Assembly: GCA_000224765.2 (NCBI GenBank)
Contig: AGAU01000083.1
Location: forward strand, 1 to 64,000
Length of the DNA stretch: 64,000 nt
Reading direction: 5' to 3'
From: SAR324 cluster bacterium JCVI-SC AAA005
GTDB taxonomy: Bacteria > SAR324 > NAC60-12
Positions 1 through 9,568 of the stretch are shown piece by piece (positions within the stretch are counted from its first letter, which is position 1; the number at the start of each line of letters is the position of its first letter). A program made the translations under genes and the position numbers. The notes beneath the pieces were generated by a model that was not told the origin of the DNA, did not search any database, and saw only the letters and a program-made list of their open reading frames with translations.

Positions 1-1157
1 ACCTGGATTCTTGGATGATGGGCCAATCAGAAGTGGTGCGGCTCGTTCAAAAATACGGAACTGGCAAACTCGGCTTGCTGGAGGGAGTGATGGGCCTCTT
101 CGATGGGGCCAGTCCCGTCAGCGATGAAGGCAGCACTTTGGAGTTGGCTCGCTGGCTAGATTGGCCAATTGTGCTGGTCGTTCCGGTAGCCAAAGCAGGA
201 CGCTCAATCCGGGCTGCGATTCGAGGTTTTCAGTTGGAGGCAGGTGCAGATCGGATTCGGGGCTTGATCCTTAATCAGGTCAGTGGTGAATCTCATGCGA
301 ATTACCTGAAGCAAGCGCTGGCTGATTTGAAGATTCCTATCCTGGGGGCCTTGCCAGGATTACCAGAATTACAATGGCCGGAGCGTCACTTGGGTCTGCA
401 AGCGGTCAGTGAAACATCCCTGCCGGATCGGGATTCTTTGGGAAGGTTGGCAGAGCAGTACCTGAATCTTGATCAACTCCTTTCTCTGGTTCCTCAGCCT
501 GGACAATGCTCTGTGAGCGAGGCGATTGAGACTCCTGCAAAACCAAGCTGCCGAATCGGTGTGGCCCAAGACGCAGCCTTCCACTTCCATTATCACGAGA
601 ATTTGGAGTGGCTTCGTCAACAAGGTGTGGAGTTGGTCAAGTTCTCACCACTTGAGGACAAGGTCTTACCCCCTGCGCTGGATGGGATTCTACTCAGTGG
701 TGGCTTTCCCGAGTGCTTCGCTAAAAGATTAAGTGACAATCAATCCATGCTGAAGAAACTCAAGGAATTCATTGAAGCAGATGGTGGCTGCTATGCCGAA
801 TGTGGAGGCTTAATGCTGCTCGTAGATTCCTTGCGCTTGTTGAACGGTAACGAATACCCGATGGCAGCGGTGATCCCCGGGACTGTCAGCATGACATCCA
901 GGTTACAGCATTTTGGCTACAGTGAGGCCAAACCAACGAATCATCAGGAAAGCTGGCGGGGACATGAATTTCACCACTCAAAGTGGGAACAGGAAACAAG
1001 CCAGGCCAATGCTTGGATGGTTACAAAAAGAAATCGTATGGGTTCCCGTTTGGAGGGGTATCGCTACCGAAATCTACACGCTTCGTACATCCATCTATAC
1101 TTCCCAACAGCGGCTCCTTTACTCTCAGAACTTTTCTTTAAAAAGGTACAGGCATGA
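1..1157 (+). CDS. cobB/cbiA: Cobyrinic acid a,c-diamide synthase, 5' partial
   Basis: Glutamine- and ATP-dependent amidation of the a and c side chains of the corrin ring (cobyrinate or cobalt-sirohydrochlorin-derived substrate). The reading frame is open to the window edge: the residues LDSW precede the first Met, and EGVMGLFDG follows, as in the middle of the CobB/CbiA ATPase domain, so the true start lies outside the window. The second half is a class I glutamine amidotransferase-like domain with LLSGGFPE and AECGGLM; the Cys near residue 263, counted from the Met at 15, is the expected nucleophile. The stop overlaps the next start as ATGA, indicating translational coupling. Family assignment is firm; the choice between the CobB (aerobic) and CbiA (anaerobic) name is not. 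Confidence 0.93.
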   Translation, partial: LDSWMMGQSEVVRLVQKYGTGKLGLLEGVMGLFDGASPVSDEGSTLELARWLDWPIVLVVPVAKAGRSIRAAIRGFQLEAGADRIRGLILNQVSGESHANYLKQALADLKIPILGALPGLPELQWPERHLGLQAVSETSLPDRDSLGRLAEQYLNLDQLLSLVPQPGQCSVSEAIETPAKPSCRIGVAQDAAFHFHYHENLEWLRQQGVELVKFSPLEDKVLPPALDGILLSGGFPECFAKRLSDNQSMLKKLKEFIEADGGCYAECGGLMLLVDSLRLLNGNEYPMAAVIPGTVSMTSRLQHFGYSEAKPTNHQESWRGHEFHHSKWEQETSQANAWMVTKRNRMGSRLEGYRYRNLHASYIHLYFPTAAPLLSELFFKKVQA

Positions 1158-1825
1158 TCATTGGCGTTGGCATTGGACCAGGTGATCCCGATTGGTTGAC
1201 GCAACGCGGTGCCAAGCTGATTCGGGAAGCGGAATGGATCGTGGGCTTCCGAACCGTCAATGGGTTTGTGCAGCAGATGATTCCTGAATCTGCAGAGGTT
1301 CTGCACCTGACATACAAAAACCAGACGGAGGAGTTGGAGCGTGCCGCTCGTTCCCATCAGCAGGGTAAGAATGTTGTAGTACTGTTCATGGGTGATCCAC
1401 ATTTTTCAGGGTTCCAGATGATTGAGCGCTTAGAACGAGCCTGTGGTCATCGTGTGGAAATATTGCCCGGAATCAGCGCCGTACAAATCCTGGCTTCCAA
1501 AACCAAGGTCTGCTTTGACGAGACCACCTTTCTCACCTTTCACCGCAGGGGTGATTTAGAACCCTTCAAACGCCATCTACTGCACGTTCTTGAAGATCAG
1601 CGCAACGCCATTGTCATCCCGCACACCTGGGATTTCATGCCTGCAGCAATCGCCAGTTATCTGATCGAGCAAGGCATCTCTTCAGTCCATCAAGTGGAGG
1701 TCTGGGAACACCTGACGGCAACAGAAGCTGCTTGGCAAGGAACCCTTGCAGAGTGTGCTCAGGAATTCAGTGACATGAGCATCATGCTGATCCGCACTCT
1801 TCAGCCAATGCCAAGCCAAGTGTAA
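1154..1825 (+). CDS. cbiE: Cobalt-precorrin-7 C5-methyltransferase (CbiE type)
   Basis: SAM-dependent tetrapyrrole methylase of corrin-ring synthesis, methylating C5; in other organisms CbiE is paired with or fused to the CbiT decarboxylating C15-methyltransferase. The 223-residue protein starts with the GVGIGPGDPDWLT motif and has the GDPHFSG loop near residue 80 and a PGISAVQ segment, all typical of the CbiE branch. Length matches a stand-alone CbiE; there is no C-terminal CbiT domain, and no cbiT is visible here. It overlaps cobB by 4 bases and is followed 6 bases later by cobN, so it sits inside the operon. Confidence 0.9.
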   Translation: MIIGVGIGPGDPDWLTQRGAKLIREAEWIVGFRTVNGFVQQMIPESAEVLHLTYKNQTEELERAARSHQQGKNVVVLFMGDPHFSGFQMIERLERACGHRVEILPGISAVQILASKTKVCFDETTFLTFHRRGDLEPFKRHLLHVLEDQRNAIVIPHTWDFMPAAIASYLIEQGISSVHQVEVWEHLTATEAAWQGTLAECAQEFSDMSIMLIRTLQPMPSQV

Positions 1826-1831
1826 AGAAAA

Positions 1832-4800
1832 ATGCATCGTGTTGCCACTGAACCAGGACACCTGGACCAAACCCAACCCAGCGCTAAAATCGAGCAGACC
1901 TCTGCAGAGTTGATCTTCATCAGTGCAGCTGATTCCGATCTATCTCTAGTCGCTCAGGCCTGGCTGCCAATATTTGAGAATCGCTTGCGCTTCGTGCACG
2001 CCTCCGCCCTCCAACATCCCGAAACTGTTGAACACTATGCTCACGAAGTCCTCTGCCATAGCCGCTTGATTGTGCTGAGGTTGCTTGGTGGCGCATCCTA
2101 CTTTCCACACCTGATGGATGAGTTGCAGCATCTTCGCCGGCATCCAGAGCGAAACTTTCGGATTCTGCTACTTCCCGGAACAGAGCAATGGGATGAATCG
2201 GTATGTGATTACAATGACTTCTCTGAGAGATTTGCCCAAAATTGTTTCACCTACTTGCGAGAGGGTGGTGTCTTTAATGCCGAACAACTTGGACGCCTGC
2301 TACTGCGGGAATTGGATGATGCATCCCATGTCGAAGTGGAAGCCCCACAGGTGATGCCACGATTTGGCTGGTACGGCGATCCACCTGGAGTAGCGACCCA
2401 GCAGCCTGTGGTCTGGTTGTGCTTCTATCGAGCCTGGTATCAAACCGGCGATTTAGCCGTAGTCGATGCCCTGCGCAGGCAATTGACAGCCAACCAGTTG
2501 AGTGTTCGCTGTTGCTTTGCCTACAGTTTGCGTGATCCAGATACACAGCACTGGCTGCGACAAGTGGCTCTGGAAGAACCTCCCCAGGCGATCCTGACCA
2601 CACAGAGTTTTGCGATCAGTTTGCAGTTTCTTGAACAGGAGTGCTGGTTTGAGGAGTTCGACTGCCCCGTGCTACAACTACCAGTCTCTCTGCAGGACTC
2701 AGATACGTGGGAGCACAATCCACGTGGTTTGGCACCGGCTGAAGTCGCCATGAACGTGGCTCTTCCTGAAATTGATGGGCGAGTCTTGGCAACCGTTGTT
2801 GGCTTCAAGGAAATCAGCCAGGAAGTTCCAGAGGCAGAGTGGATCTTGAAGCGCTTATCTCCCGTTTCAGAACAAGTCGAATTCGTAGCGAACATGACTT
2901 GGAGTTGGGTGCACCTGAGACAGTTGCAGAATGCTGAAAAGCGTGTGGCAATCATCCTAGCCAACTATCCGAACAAGGATAGCCGCCTCGGCAACGGAGT
3001 AGGCCTGGACACTCCTGAAAGCGTGGCCTTGTTTCTTCAACAACTAATCCAGCAAGGCTATTCCCTTGGAACCGAAATCCCAGTTGATGGGGAAGCCTTG
3101 ATTACCCGGTTGCAGCAGGGCATTACGAACGATCCTGACGGCAACTATGGCAAAGAATGCGAGCACTGGCTCACCGCAAAGCAGTTTGAAAAATGCCTAC
3201 AAGGGTTACCTGGCAGCTTGCGCCAGCAGTTACAGTCGCACTGGCCGACAGAGCAGGAATTCTACCCGATTGCTGGCTTCACGCTGGGAAAGGTGTTCAT
3301 TGGCTTGCAACCTCCAAGAGGTTTTGGCGAACAGACCCAAGCGATCTATCACAGCCCTGATCTGCCTCCACCACCAAACTACCTGGCCTTCTACTGGTGG
3401 TTGCGAACAGAGTTTCAGGCAGACGCGATCATTCATTTCGGCAAGCATGGCAATCTAGAATGGCTTCCAGGACGAAGTGTTGGACTGGGTGCCGAAGATT
3501 TTCCATGGCAGGTTCTGGGTCCCTTACCCCATCTGTATCCCTTCATTGTCAACAATCCCGGAGAGGGAACCCAGGCCAAGCGCCGATCCTCCGCTGTGAT
3601 TGTTGATCATCTGACTCCACCCTTGGCTCGAGCCGGTCTCTACGACGAACTGCAACAAGTCGAGCGACTGCTGGAAGAGCATTCGCACTGTGAGACGATG
3701 TTTCCAGAGCGGGCCCATGAACTAGAACATCAGATCGAGCACTTGTTGGAGCAAGCCAGTTGGCGAGAAGAGATCCCCGAGGAAGAAGACTGGCTCAATG
3801 CACTCAGCAATTTTCTCTGTGACATCAAAGAGAGTCAGATTCGTTCAGGATTGCATATTTTCGGGAAGGTGCCGAGCGGACAGCAGCGGACTGAGTTCCT
3901 GCTAAGTCTGCTACGTTTGGGAACACCACACTCTCGAGGATTGCTACATTGTCTAGGGGATCTACCGAAGGATGTTGATCTGCAGACTCTTTCAGTCTTC
4001 CTACGGGATGAGTTAAATGAACGGGCTAAACTTTGGGTCGAAGGTGCTTGCTCCGGTACGGAAGAACCCACTGACTCCAGTGAATTACAGCAAATACGAA
4101 AGCTGTTGCAGGAAGTCCTGCTGCCACGGCTCTTGGACTGTGAACGGGAAACTGAGCAGTTGCTCCGTGGCTTGTCTGGAAAATTTATTCAGCCTGGACC
4201 TTCCGGTGCACCCACACGTGGAAGGTGCGATGTTCTACCAACCGGACGGAATTTCTACGCTGTCGATCCCCGTACCATTCCCACTCAGACCGCCTGGAAA
4301 TGTGGACAAGGACTCGCAAATCGACTGCTTGATCGTTACCGCGAGGAACATGGGACCGATCTAAGGCACTTGGCGCTGGTAATCTGGGGGACCTCGAACA
4401 TGCGGACCGGAGGTGACGATATCGCCCAGGCGCTTTGGCTCTGGGGCTGTAGTCCTGTCTGGGAACCGACCTCGGGACGTTTGTTAGATTTCGAGATCTT
4501 GCCGCTGAGCGTGCTGAGTCGTCCCCGCGTAGACGTGGTTCTTCGTGTTTCTGGACTCTTTCGGGATGCCTTTGGCGAGACGATGCGTCTGCTCGCCCAA
4601 GTACCCAAGCGTCTTGCAGAATTAGAAGAACCCGAGCAAGACAACCCGATCCGAGCTTCATGGCACTCGGAAAAGCATCGCTTACAATCTAAGGGTATCC
4701 CTGCTGAACAGTCCCAGGAATTGGCCCATTTGCGAGTCTTCAGTGCCGGTCCTGGCTGTTATGGTACCGGGCTGCTACCCTTGTTGGATGCTGGCAACTG

Positions 4801-5443
4801 GCAGACCAAGGCGGATCTGACTGAAGTCTTCCTCAAGTGGGGTGGACACGCCTATGGTACGGACGGGCAGTCGTGGGAGGAACCTACTTTGTTCAAGCAG
4901 CGGCTGGGCGAAGTTGAGGTCGTCCATCAGAATCAGGACAACCGAGAGCATGACATTCTCGACTCTGATGACTATTTCCAGTTTCAGGGTGGACTCCACG
5001 CTGCTGTTGAACAGATTCGTGGGAAAGCACCAGTGACCTATCATGGAGATTCCAGCAATCCCGAACAGTTACGAATCCGCAGCTTGAAAGAAGAATTTAA
5101 TCGAGTCTTCCGAAGTCGTGTTCTGAATCCACGCTGGTTGGAAGCAATGCGACGGCATGGCTATAAAGGAGCCTTCGAAATGGCTGCCACTGTCGATTAC
5201 TTCTTTGGTTACGATGCCACCTGCGATGTAGCCTCTGACAATCAATACGCTGATATGGCTCAGCAACTGCTGTTGAATCCAACCCAACAGGAATTCTTCC
5301 GTCGCTACAACCCACAGGCGCTGCGAGATGCCACCCAACGTCTGCTGGAAGCTCACGAACGTGATCTTTGGGAAAACCCTGCTCCAGAATTGTTGGAACA
5401 GCTCCGTCATCAACTTCTGGAGTTGCAAGGAGATCTCGAATGA
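1832..5443 (+). CDS. cobN: Cobaltochelatase large subunit CobN
   Basis: Large catalytic subunit of the ATP-dependent aerobic cobaltochelatase, which inserts cobalt into hydrogenobyrinate a,c-diamide; it is homologous to the ChlH/BchH magnesium chelatase subunit. The 1203-residue length fits the family. The central region carries the hallmark block HFGKHGNLEWLPGRSVGL with NNPGEGTQAKRR shortly after; further on are VIWGTSNMRTGGDDIAQAL and the C-terminal FEMAATVDYFFGYDAT. The gene begins 6 bases after cbiE and ends in an ATGA overlap with the ChlI/ChlD-like gene, whose product should be its ATPase partner. No CobS or CobT gene is visible in the window. Confidence 0.95.
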   Translation: MHRVATEPGHLDQTQPSAKIEQTSAELIFISAADSDLSLVAQAWLPIFENRLRFVHASALQHPETVEHYAHEVLCHSRLIVLRLLGGASYFPHLMDELQHLRRHPERNFRILLLPGTEQWDESVCDYNDFSERFAQNCFTYLREGGVFNAEQLGRLLLRELDDASHVEVEAPQVMPRFGWYGDPPGVATQQPVVWLCFYRAWYQTGDLAVVDALRRQLTANQLSVRCCFAYSLRDPDTQHWLRQVALEEPPQAILTTQSFAISLQFLEQECWFEEFDCPVLQLPVSLQDSDTWEHNPRGLAPAEVAMNVALPEIDGRVLATVVGFKEISQEVPEAEWILKRLSPVSEQVEFVANMTWSWVHLRQLQNAEKRVAIILANYPNKDSRLGNGVGLDTPESVALFLQQLIQQGYSLGTEIPVDGEALITRLQQGITNDPDGNYGKECEHWLTAKQFEKCLQGLPGSLRQQLQSHWPTEQEFYPIAGFTLGKVFIGLQPPRGFGEQTQAIYHSPDLPPPPNYLAFYWWLRTEFQADAIIHFGKHGNLEWLPGRSVGLGAEDFPWQVLGPLPHLYPFIVNNPGEGTQAKRRSSAVIVDHLTPPLARAGLYDELQQVERLLEEHSHCETMFPERAHELEHQIEHLLEQASWREEIPEEEDWLNALSNFLCDIKESQIRSGLHIFGKVPSGQQRTEFLLSLLRLGTPHSRGLLHCLGDLPKDVDLQTLSVFLRDELNERAKLWVEGACSGTEEPTDSSELQQIRKLLQEVLLPRLLDCERETEQLLRGLSGKFIQPGPSGAPTRGRCDVLPTGRNFYAVDPRTIPTQTAWKCGQGLANRLLDRYREEHGTDLRHLALVIWGTSNMRTGGDDIAQALWLWGCSPVWEPTSGRLLDFEILPLSVLSRPRVDVVLRVSGLFRDAFGETMRLLAQVPKRLAELEEPEQDNPIRASWHSEKHRLQSKGIPAEQSQELAHLRVFSAGPGCYGTGLLPLLDAGNWQTKADLTEVFLKWGGHAYGTDGQSWEEPTLFKQRLGEVEVVHQNQDNREHDILDSDDYFQFQGGLHAAVEQIRGKAPVTYHGDSSNPEQLRIRSLKEEFNRVFRSRVLNPRWLEAMRRHGYKGAFEMAATVDYFFGYDATCDVASDNQYADMAQQLLLNPTQQEFFRRYNPQALRDATQRLLEAHERDLWENPAPELLEQLRHQLLELQGDLE

Positions 5444-7110
5444 CCCCACGCTTTCCTTTTGTTGCCATCGTTGGGCTGGGACTGGCCAAACACTCACTGA
5501 TCTATCACACCCTTGATCCAAGACTGGGTGGGATTTTACTGCAAGGGCATCGTGGGTGTGCGAAAAGCACCCTGGCCCGAGCGTTTACCGATCTACTACA
5601 AACTAGCAGCCAGGATACAGTTCCTTTTGTTGAGGTGCCCTTGGGAACCACGGAGGATCGTCTACTTGGATCAGTCAATGCTGGCAATCTGGTTGAGCAA
5701 GGCCAGTGGCAACTACAACCGGGATTGATGGCGCAAGCAGACGGAGGAGTACTTTATATAGATGAAGTCAACCTACTCCCAGACCATCTGACCGATTCCC
5801 TGCTGGATGCAGCTGTCAGTGGCAAGCAACAGGTCGAGCGTGATGGATTGTCAGCCAACCTGAAAACGCGCTTCATCCTTGTGGGTTCGATGAACCCCGA
5901 GGAAGGGGAACTACGTCCTCAATTGAAGGACCGCTTTGCCCACAAGCTATTGATCCAGGATAACTTTGAGGTTCCAGAACGGATGGAGATTGTCCGACGC
6001 AGAATGGAGTTTGAAGATGATCCAGAAAAGTTTGCTGAGACTTGGCAGGCTGAAACGCAGGAGATTTTGCGAAAATTAGCTACCGCCAGGAACCTGCTCC
6101 CACTTGTGGTGATTCCGGAGATGTTCCGGATCCAAATTGCTGAAAAAGCAAAGCAACTGAAGCTCGAAGGACTACGCACTGAGTTGGCGGTCTTACGGAC
6201 AGCCCGCTGTGCAGCCGCATGGCAGGAAAGTCAAACTCTGACGGAGGATCATGTGCAAGAAGCCTGGGAATTGTGCCTTGGGCAGTCTATCTCCCAGATC
6301 GCTCCGCCAAGTCCGCCCACCGAGCAACAGCCCCACAATCAGCAAATTCCACCGCGACCGAAGTGGCAGACCTCTCGGCAACCTCGAGGTACTCGGCCTG
6401 AACCAATCTCCCTGCGAACCGATTTAAAGACCAAGAAGGATGATATCGTCTGGCAAGCATCACAGTCGATGTTGGGGCCACCACCACCATTTAGAAATTC
6501 TGCACAACAAGGGAGAACTCTGGACTGGCTGGCAACCTTGCGCAAATCCTGGCGAGGTTTGAATAATTCTCCTGTTTGGCAACTGCAGTATGCTCGCACT
6601 CAGCGCCGTCGCTTCTGGTGGCTGCTTGTCGATGCGAGTCGCTCGACTGGGAGTACTGATTTTCTTGCCCTTGTCAGGAATCAACTTATCCAATTGACTA
6701 AGCGGTGTCGCGCAGACCGCTTTCACCTCATGGTGCTACAATCCGGCGAGAGTCTCTGCTTGGGTCGAAAGATGAGTGCCATCGAGGCAGAGAGGAGACT
6801 TCGGGAAATACGGGAAGCTGGTGGTGGCAGCGCCTTGTTCAAATTGCTGCGTCAATCCCAGGTTGCTCTTAGACGGAGTGGAGTTGGTCCCAAAGATCGG
6901 TTGATCTTCGCATCCGACGGCCTGTTTGAGGTCACTGGAAGTACTGTAACTAAAGAGCAATCTAAGTTGCGTCAGCATTGGCAACAGCTACTCAGTTCAG
7001 GAATAGCCAGTCAATGGTGGCATCCAGCGAGTGTAGCCGGTCTGGAAAACTGGGTGGAAGAGCTATCGAAAGGGCTTCGCTTGACGACCATGCAGTTAGA
7101 GGAGGGATGA
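5440..7110 (+). CDS. Fused ChlI/ChlD-type AAA+ and VWA chelatase subunit
   Basis: Probable ATPase partner of CobN, replacing separate CobS and CobT proteins. The start at 5440 is chosen because it makes an ATGA overlap with the cobN stop; an in-frame upstream Met at 5368 would run 76 bases into cobN. From that start the AAA+ domain shows Walker A (GHRGCAKST, residues 36-44) and Walker B (GGVLYIDEVN, about 102-111), as in BchI/ChlI. A Pro/Gln-rich linker near 290-320 is followed by a VWA domain with the MIDAS motif DASRS (first Asp near 398), as in ChlD. About 556 residues in all, so both modules lie on one chain. The ATPase role in cobalt insertion is inferred from position. Confidence 0.88.
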   Translation: MTPRFPFVAIVGLGLAKHSLIYHTLDPRLGGILLQGHRGCAKSTLARAFTDLLQTSSQDTVPFVEVPLGTTEDRLLGSVNAGNLVEQGQWQLQPGLMAQADGGVLYIDEVNLLPDHLTDSLLDAAVSGKQQVERDGLSANLKTRFILVGSMNPEEGELRPQLKDRFAHKLLIQDNFEVPERMEIVRRRMEFEDDPEKFAETWQAETQEILRKLATARNLLPLVVIPEMFRIQIAEKAKQLKLEGLRTELAVLRTARCAAAWQESQTLTEDHVQEAWELCLGQSISQIAPPSPPTEQQPHNQQIPPRPKWQTSRQPRGTRPEPISLRTDLKTKKDDIVWQASQSMLGPPPPFRNSAQQGRTLDWLATLRKSWRGLNNSPVWQLQYARTQRRRFWWLLVDASRSTGSTDFLALVRNQLIQLTKRCRADRFHLMVLQSGESLCLGRKMSAIEAERRLREIREAGGGSALFKLLRQSQVALRRSGVGPKDRLIFASDGLFEVTGSTVTKEQSKLRQHWQQLLSSGIASQWWHPASVAGLENWVEELSKGLRLTTMQLEEG

Positions 7111-8119
7111 ACAAGAAAGTTCGACAGCTTTCGACAGACAACAAAATGGCCTCCGTTCATCAGCAAGATGACGATCCTGAAAAAATCATTGATCTCGGCA
7201 CGCGCATTCCAGTGCTGCGAACTCCGATTGCTTCAGATGTGTTGATAGAAGCCGCCCTCAGTCCTGAGCAGTGGAGAATCCAGGAACAACAGACAGTTAT
7301 TGCCCAAACACCTCCGAAGCGTACCTGGCCATAGCTGAGTACTTCAGGCATACTTCTGTTTTGCTGCCCTAACCTTGTTCCTCTGCCTATGAACTTGTAA
7401 ATACCTTATGCCGATTGCGTCAAATACCCTTTGGTCTAAAGCAGGATTGTCAATTCAATGAAGGCCAACTCAAAAATGAGTTATCTTCTTCGGCTTTGGT
7501 GATGTTGGATAATCCACACATCCCAACCATTCGGGGTTTTCCAAGAAAAACCTTGTTGTCACTCAAAGATGATAATCAACAAACTTGCTTAATGATTGAT
7601 GAATCAGATCTTGCTTTTGTAGACCTAGATTCATCTAACAGCTTGGTCCCCACAACTCGTCCCAATCTGATCGTGTTGAGAACAGTAACTGAGTCCCACG
7701 GCTGGCTTGGCCTGGGTCCAAATTATTTTGCCGCAGGTAATCTTGATCTACACAGCTTTCTTGCAAGAAGATTTTCACCTACCTTAGTCCCTGGGTGGGT
7801 CCAGCAAACCGGCTTGGAGCTCGTTCATCAGGAACCAACCGTCCAGCGCGAGGAACTCGCTGACTTCCGTCATGAAATCCTGCCTCAATTGCAGTGTCAC
7901 TCTCACCTCAAGATCATTCCTGGCAACGCTCCCTATGATCTTTTAAAGGCCACTTCAGATTTATTCGCTACTCTGGGGAAACAACACTCTGCAATAGATC
8001 TCACGATGCGTTGGGGTGAGCATTACTCCGGCTTGACTTATAACCATCTACATTTTGCTCTTTGGCATCATGAGGGACTTCAGCAATTTCTCTCCGTCCT
8101 GAAACAATTGGAGTACTGA
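7107..8119 (+). pseudogene. Broken CobD/CobC-like threonine-phosphate decarboxylase
   Basis: PLP-dependent aminotransferase-fold relative of the enzyme that makes (R)-1-aminopropan-2-ol phosphate for the corrin side chain. The piece from 7107 (75 codons, ATGA-coupled to the gene before) contains PEKIIDLGTRIPVLRTP, matching the family's N-terminal 'ILDFSANINPLG' region. Near 7290 the similarity jumps frame (YCPNTSEAYLAIAEYFRH matches the 'YPDP...LREALA.Y' region). A TAA at 7370 and an apparent loss of about 25-30 residues follow; the frame then stays open to 8119, with PCSSAYELV, NPHIPT in place of NPNNPTG, and MIDES. The segment that should hold the PLP lysine (family 'SLTKFYG') reads TVTESHG, so the Lys is missing. 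Most likely a decaying gene. The 7107-7334 and 7415-8119 pieces could be translated, but an active decarboxylase is unlikely. Confidence 0.75.
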
Positions 8120-8122
8120 GTC

Positions 8123-9568
8123 TTGGCAAAAGCATTGATGCTCCAAGGAACAGGTTCTGGAGTCGGCAAAAGCCTTCTCTGTGCCGGCCTCTGTCGTCTA
8201 CTCGCAAAACGCGGTGTTCGAGTAGCTCCCTTCAAAGCACAGAATATGGCACTGAATTCAGGAGTCACTCACTCTGGAGAGGAGATGGGACGTGCCCAGA
8301 TTCTGCAAGCTCAAGCTGCTGGATTAGAACCGGATGTGCGGATGAATCCGATCTTGCTCAAACCCCAGGGACAGGGACGATCTCAGCTCATACGATTGGG
8401 TAAAGCTATTGGGAGCTATGCCTACCGGGACTACTACCGACTGGCAGAAGAAAACTTCACGATTGTCCGGAAGGTTTATGATGAACTGTCCCACGATTTC
8501 GAGTTGCTTATTCTGGAAGGAGCCGGCAGTCCTGCCGAGATCAACCTTCAGCAGACTGACCTTTCAAACATGCGGATGGCTCACCATGCCAACGCCCGGG
8601 TCTTGCTGGTAGGCGACATTGACCACGGAGGAGTCTTCGCTTGGCTCAAGGGGACTTATGACCTTATCCAGGACAAATACCGTCCCCTGCTTTATGGTTG
8701 CCTGATTAACAAGTTTCGGGGGGATTACACTTTACTCGAACCAGGCATCCGTCTCTTTGAGGAAAAGGTTCCGCTACCAGTGCTGGGTACCATTCCCTAC
8801 GACTCCTTCCAACTTGACGAGGAGGATTCCCAGCAGATTCGCTCAACTCCACGTGAAAACGCATCCCTACGAATTCATGTTGTCCACTTACCACAACTCT
8901 CTAATTTTACAGACTTTGCTCCTCTACAACGCCAACCAGACATTTCTCTGGAATACATCGAACAGCCTACGAATAGCCGACTACCGGATGTGTTGATTCT
9001 ACCAGGCAGCAAGGGCACATTATCCGATCTGCAAATCCTCCGAGAAAGGGGATGGGAAAGCTGGATTCGGCATCATTTGGGAAGCTTTCTACTGGTGGGA
9101 ATCTGTGGTGGTTTCCAGATGCTGGGAGAGTGGATTACTGATCCTGCAGGCATTGAAGGCGCAATCGATGGTGCATCTGGTCTGGGTATTCTGCCTTTAC
9201 AAACTGAGATGGCAGCTACAAAAATTCTGCAGCGCACTGAATACAAGGGTCTGGGTATTCTCAAAGAATTTCAAGTGAGTGGCTACGAAATTCATGCAGG
9301 AAGATCGCAACTACAGGAAGCAAAATGGATGGATTTGGTGGAGCCATCTGGATTGTGTGTCTGGGATGAAAAGCAGAAAATTCTTGGAACTTATCTGCAC
9401 GGCATCTTCGATAAAGGGGAGGTAGCAAATCGATTGCTAATGCTTACTGAAAAGCAAATTCAACCCATTCCAGATCATGCACAGGAAAATTTGCGAGAGT
9501 TGGATCGATTGGTTAATCTCATTGAGAGTCACTGTAACTTGTCGAGGATATTTGATGGGCTTTGCTGA
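8123..9568 (+). CDS. cobQ: Cobyric acid synthase
   Basis: ATP- and glutamine-dependent amidation of four carboxylates of adenosylcobyrinate a,c-diamide to give cobyric acid. The 481 residues fit the family. The N-terminal P-loop-like motif is QGTGSGVGKS, followed by APFKAQNMALNSG; the C-terminal amidotransferase domain has GICGGFQMLG with the nucleophile Cys near residue 328 and a YLHGIFD segment. The start is a TTG at 8123 with a GGAG about 9 bases upstream; the next ATG (8138) would cut into the conserved N-terminus. It lies 3 bases after the broken cobD-like gene and overlaps cbiB by 14 bases. Confidence 0.95.
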   Translation: MAKALMLQGTGSGVGKSLLCAGLCRLLAKRGVRVAPFKAQNMALNSGVTHSGEEMGRAQILQAQAAGLEPDVRMNPILLKPQGQGRSQLIRLGKAIGSYAYRDYYRLAEENFTIVRKVYDELSHDFELLILEGAGSPAEINLQQTDLSNMRMAHHANARVLLVGDIDHGGVFAWLKGTYDLIQDKYRPLLYGCLINKFRGDYTLLEPGIRLFEEKVPLPVLGTIPYDSFQLDEEDSQQIRSTPRENASLRIHVVHLPQLSNFTDFAPLQRQPDISLEYIEQPTNSRLPDVLILPGSKGTLSDLQILRERGWESWIRHHLGSFLLVGICGGFQMLGEWITDPAGIEGAIDGASGLGILPLQTEMAATKILQRTEYKGLGILKEFQVSGYEIHAGRSQLQEAKWMDLVEPSGLCVWDEKQKILGTYLHGIFDKGEVANRLLMLTEKQIQPIPDHAQENLRELDRLVNLIESHCNLSRIFDGLC

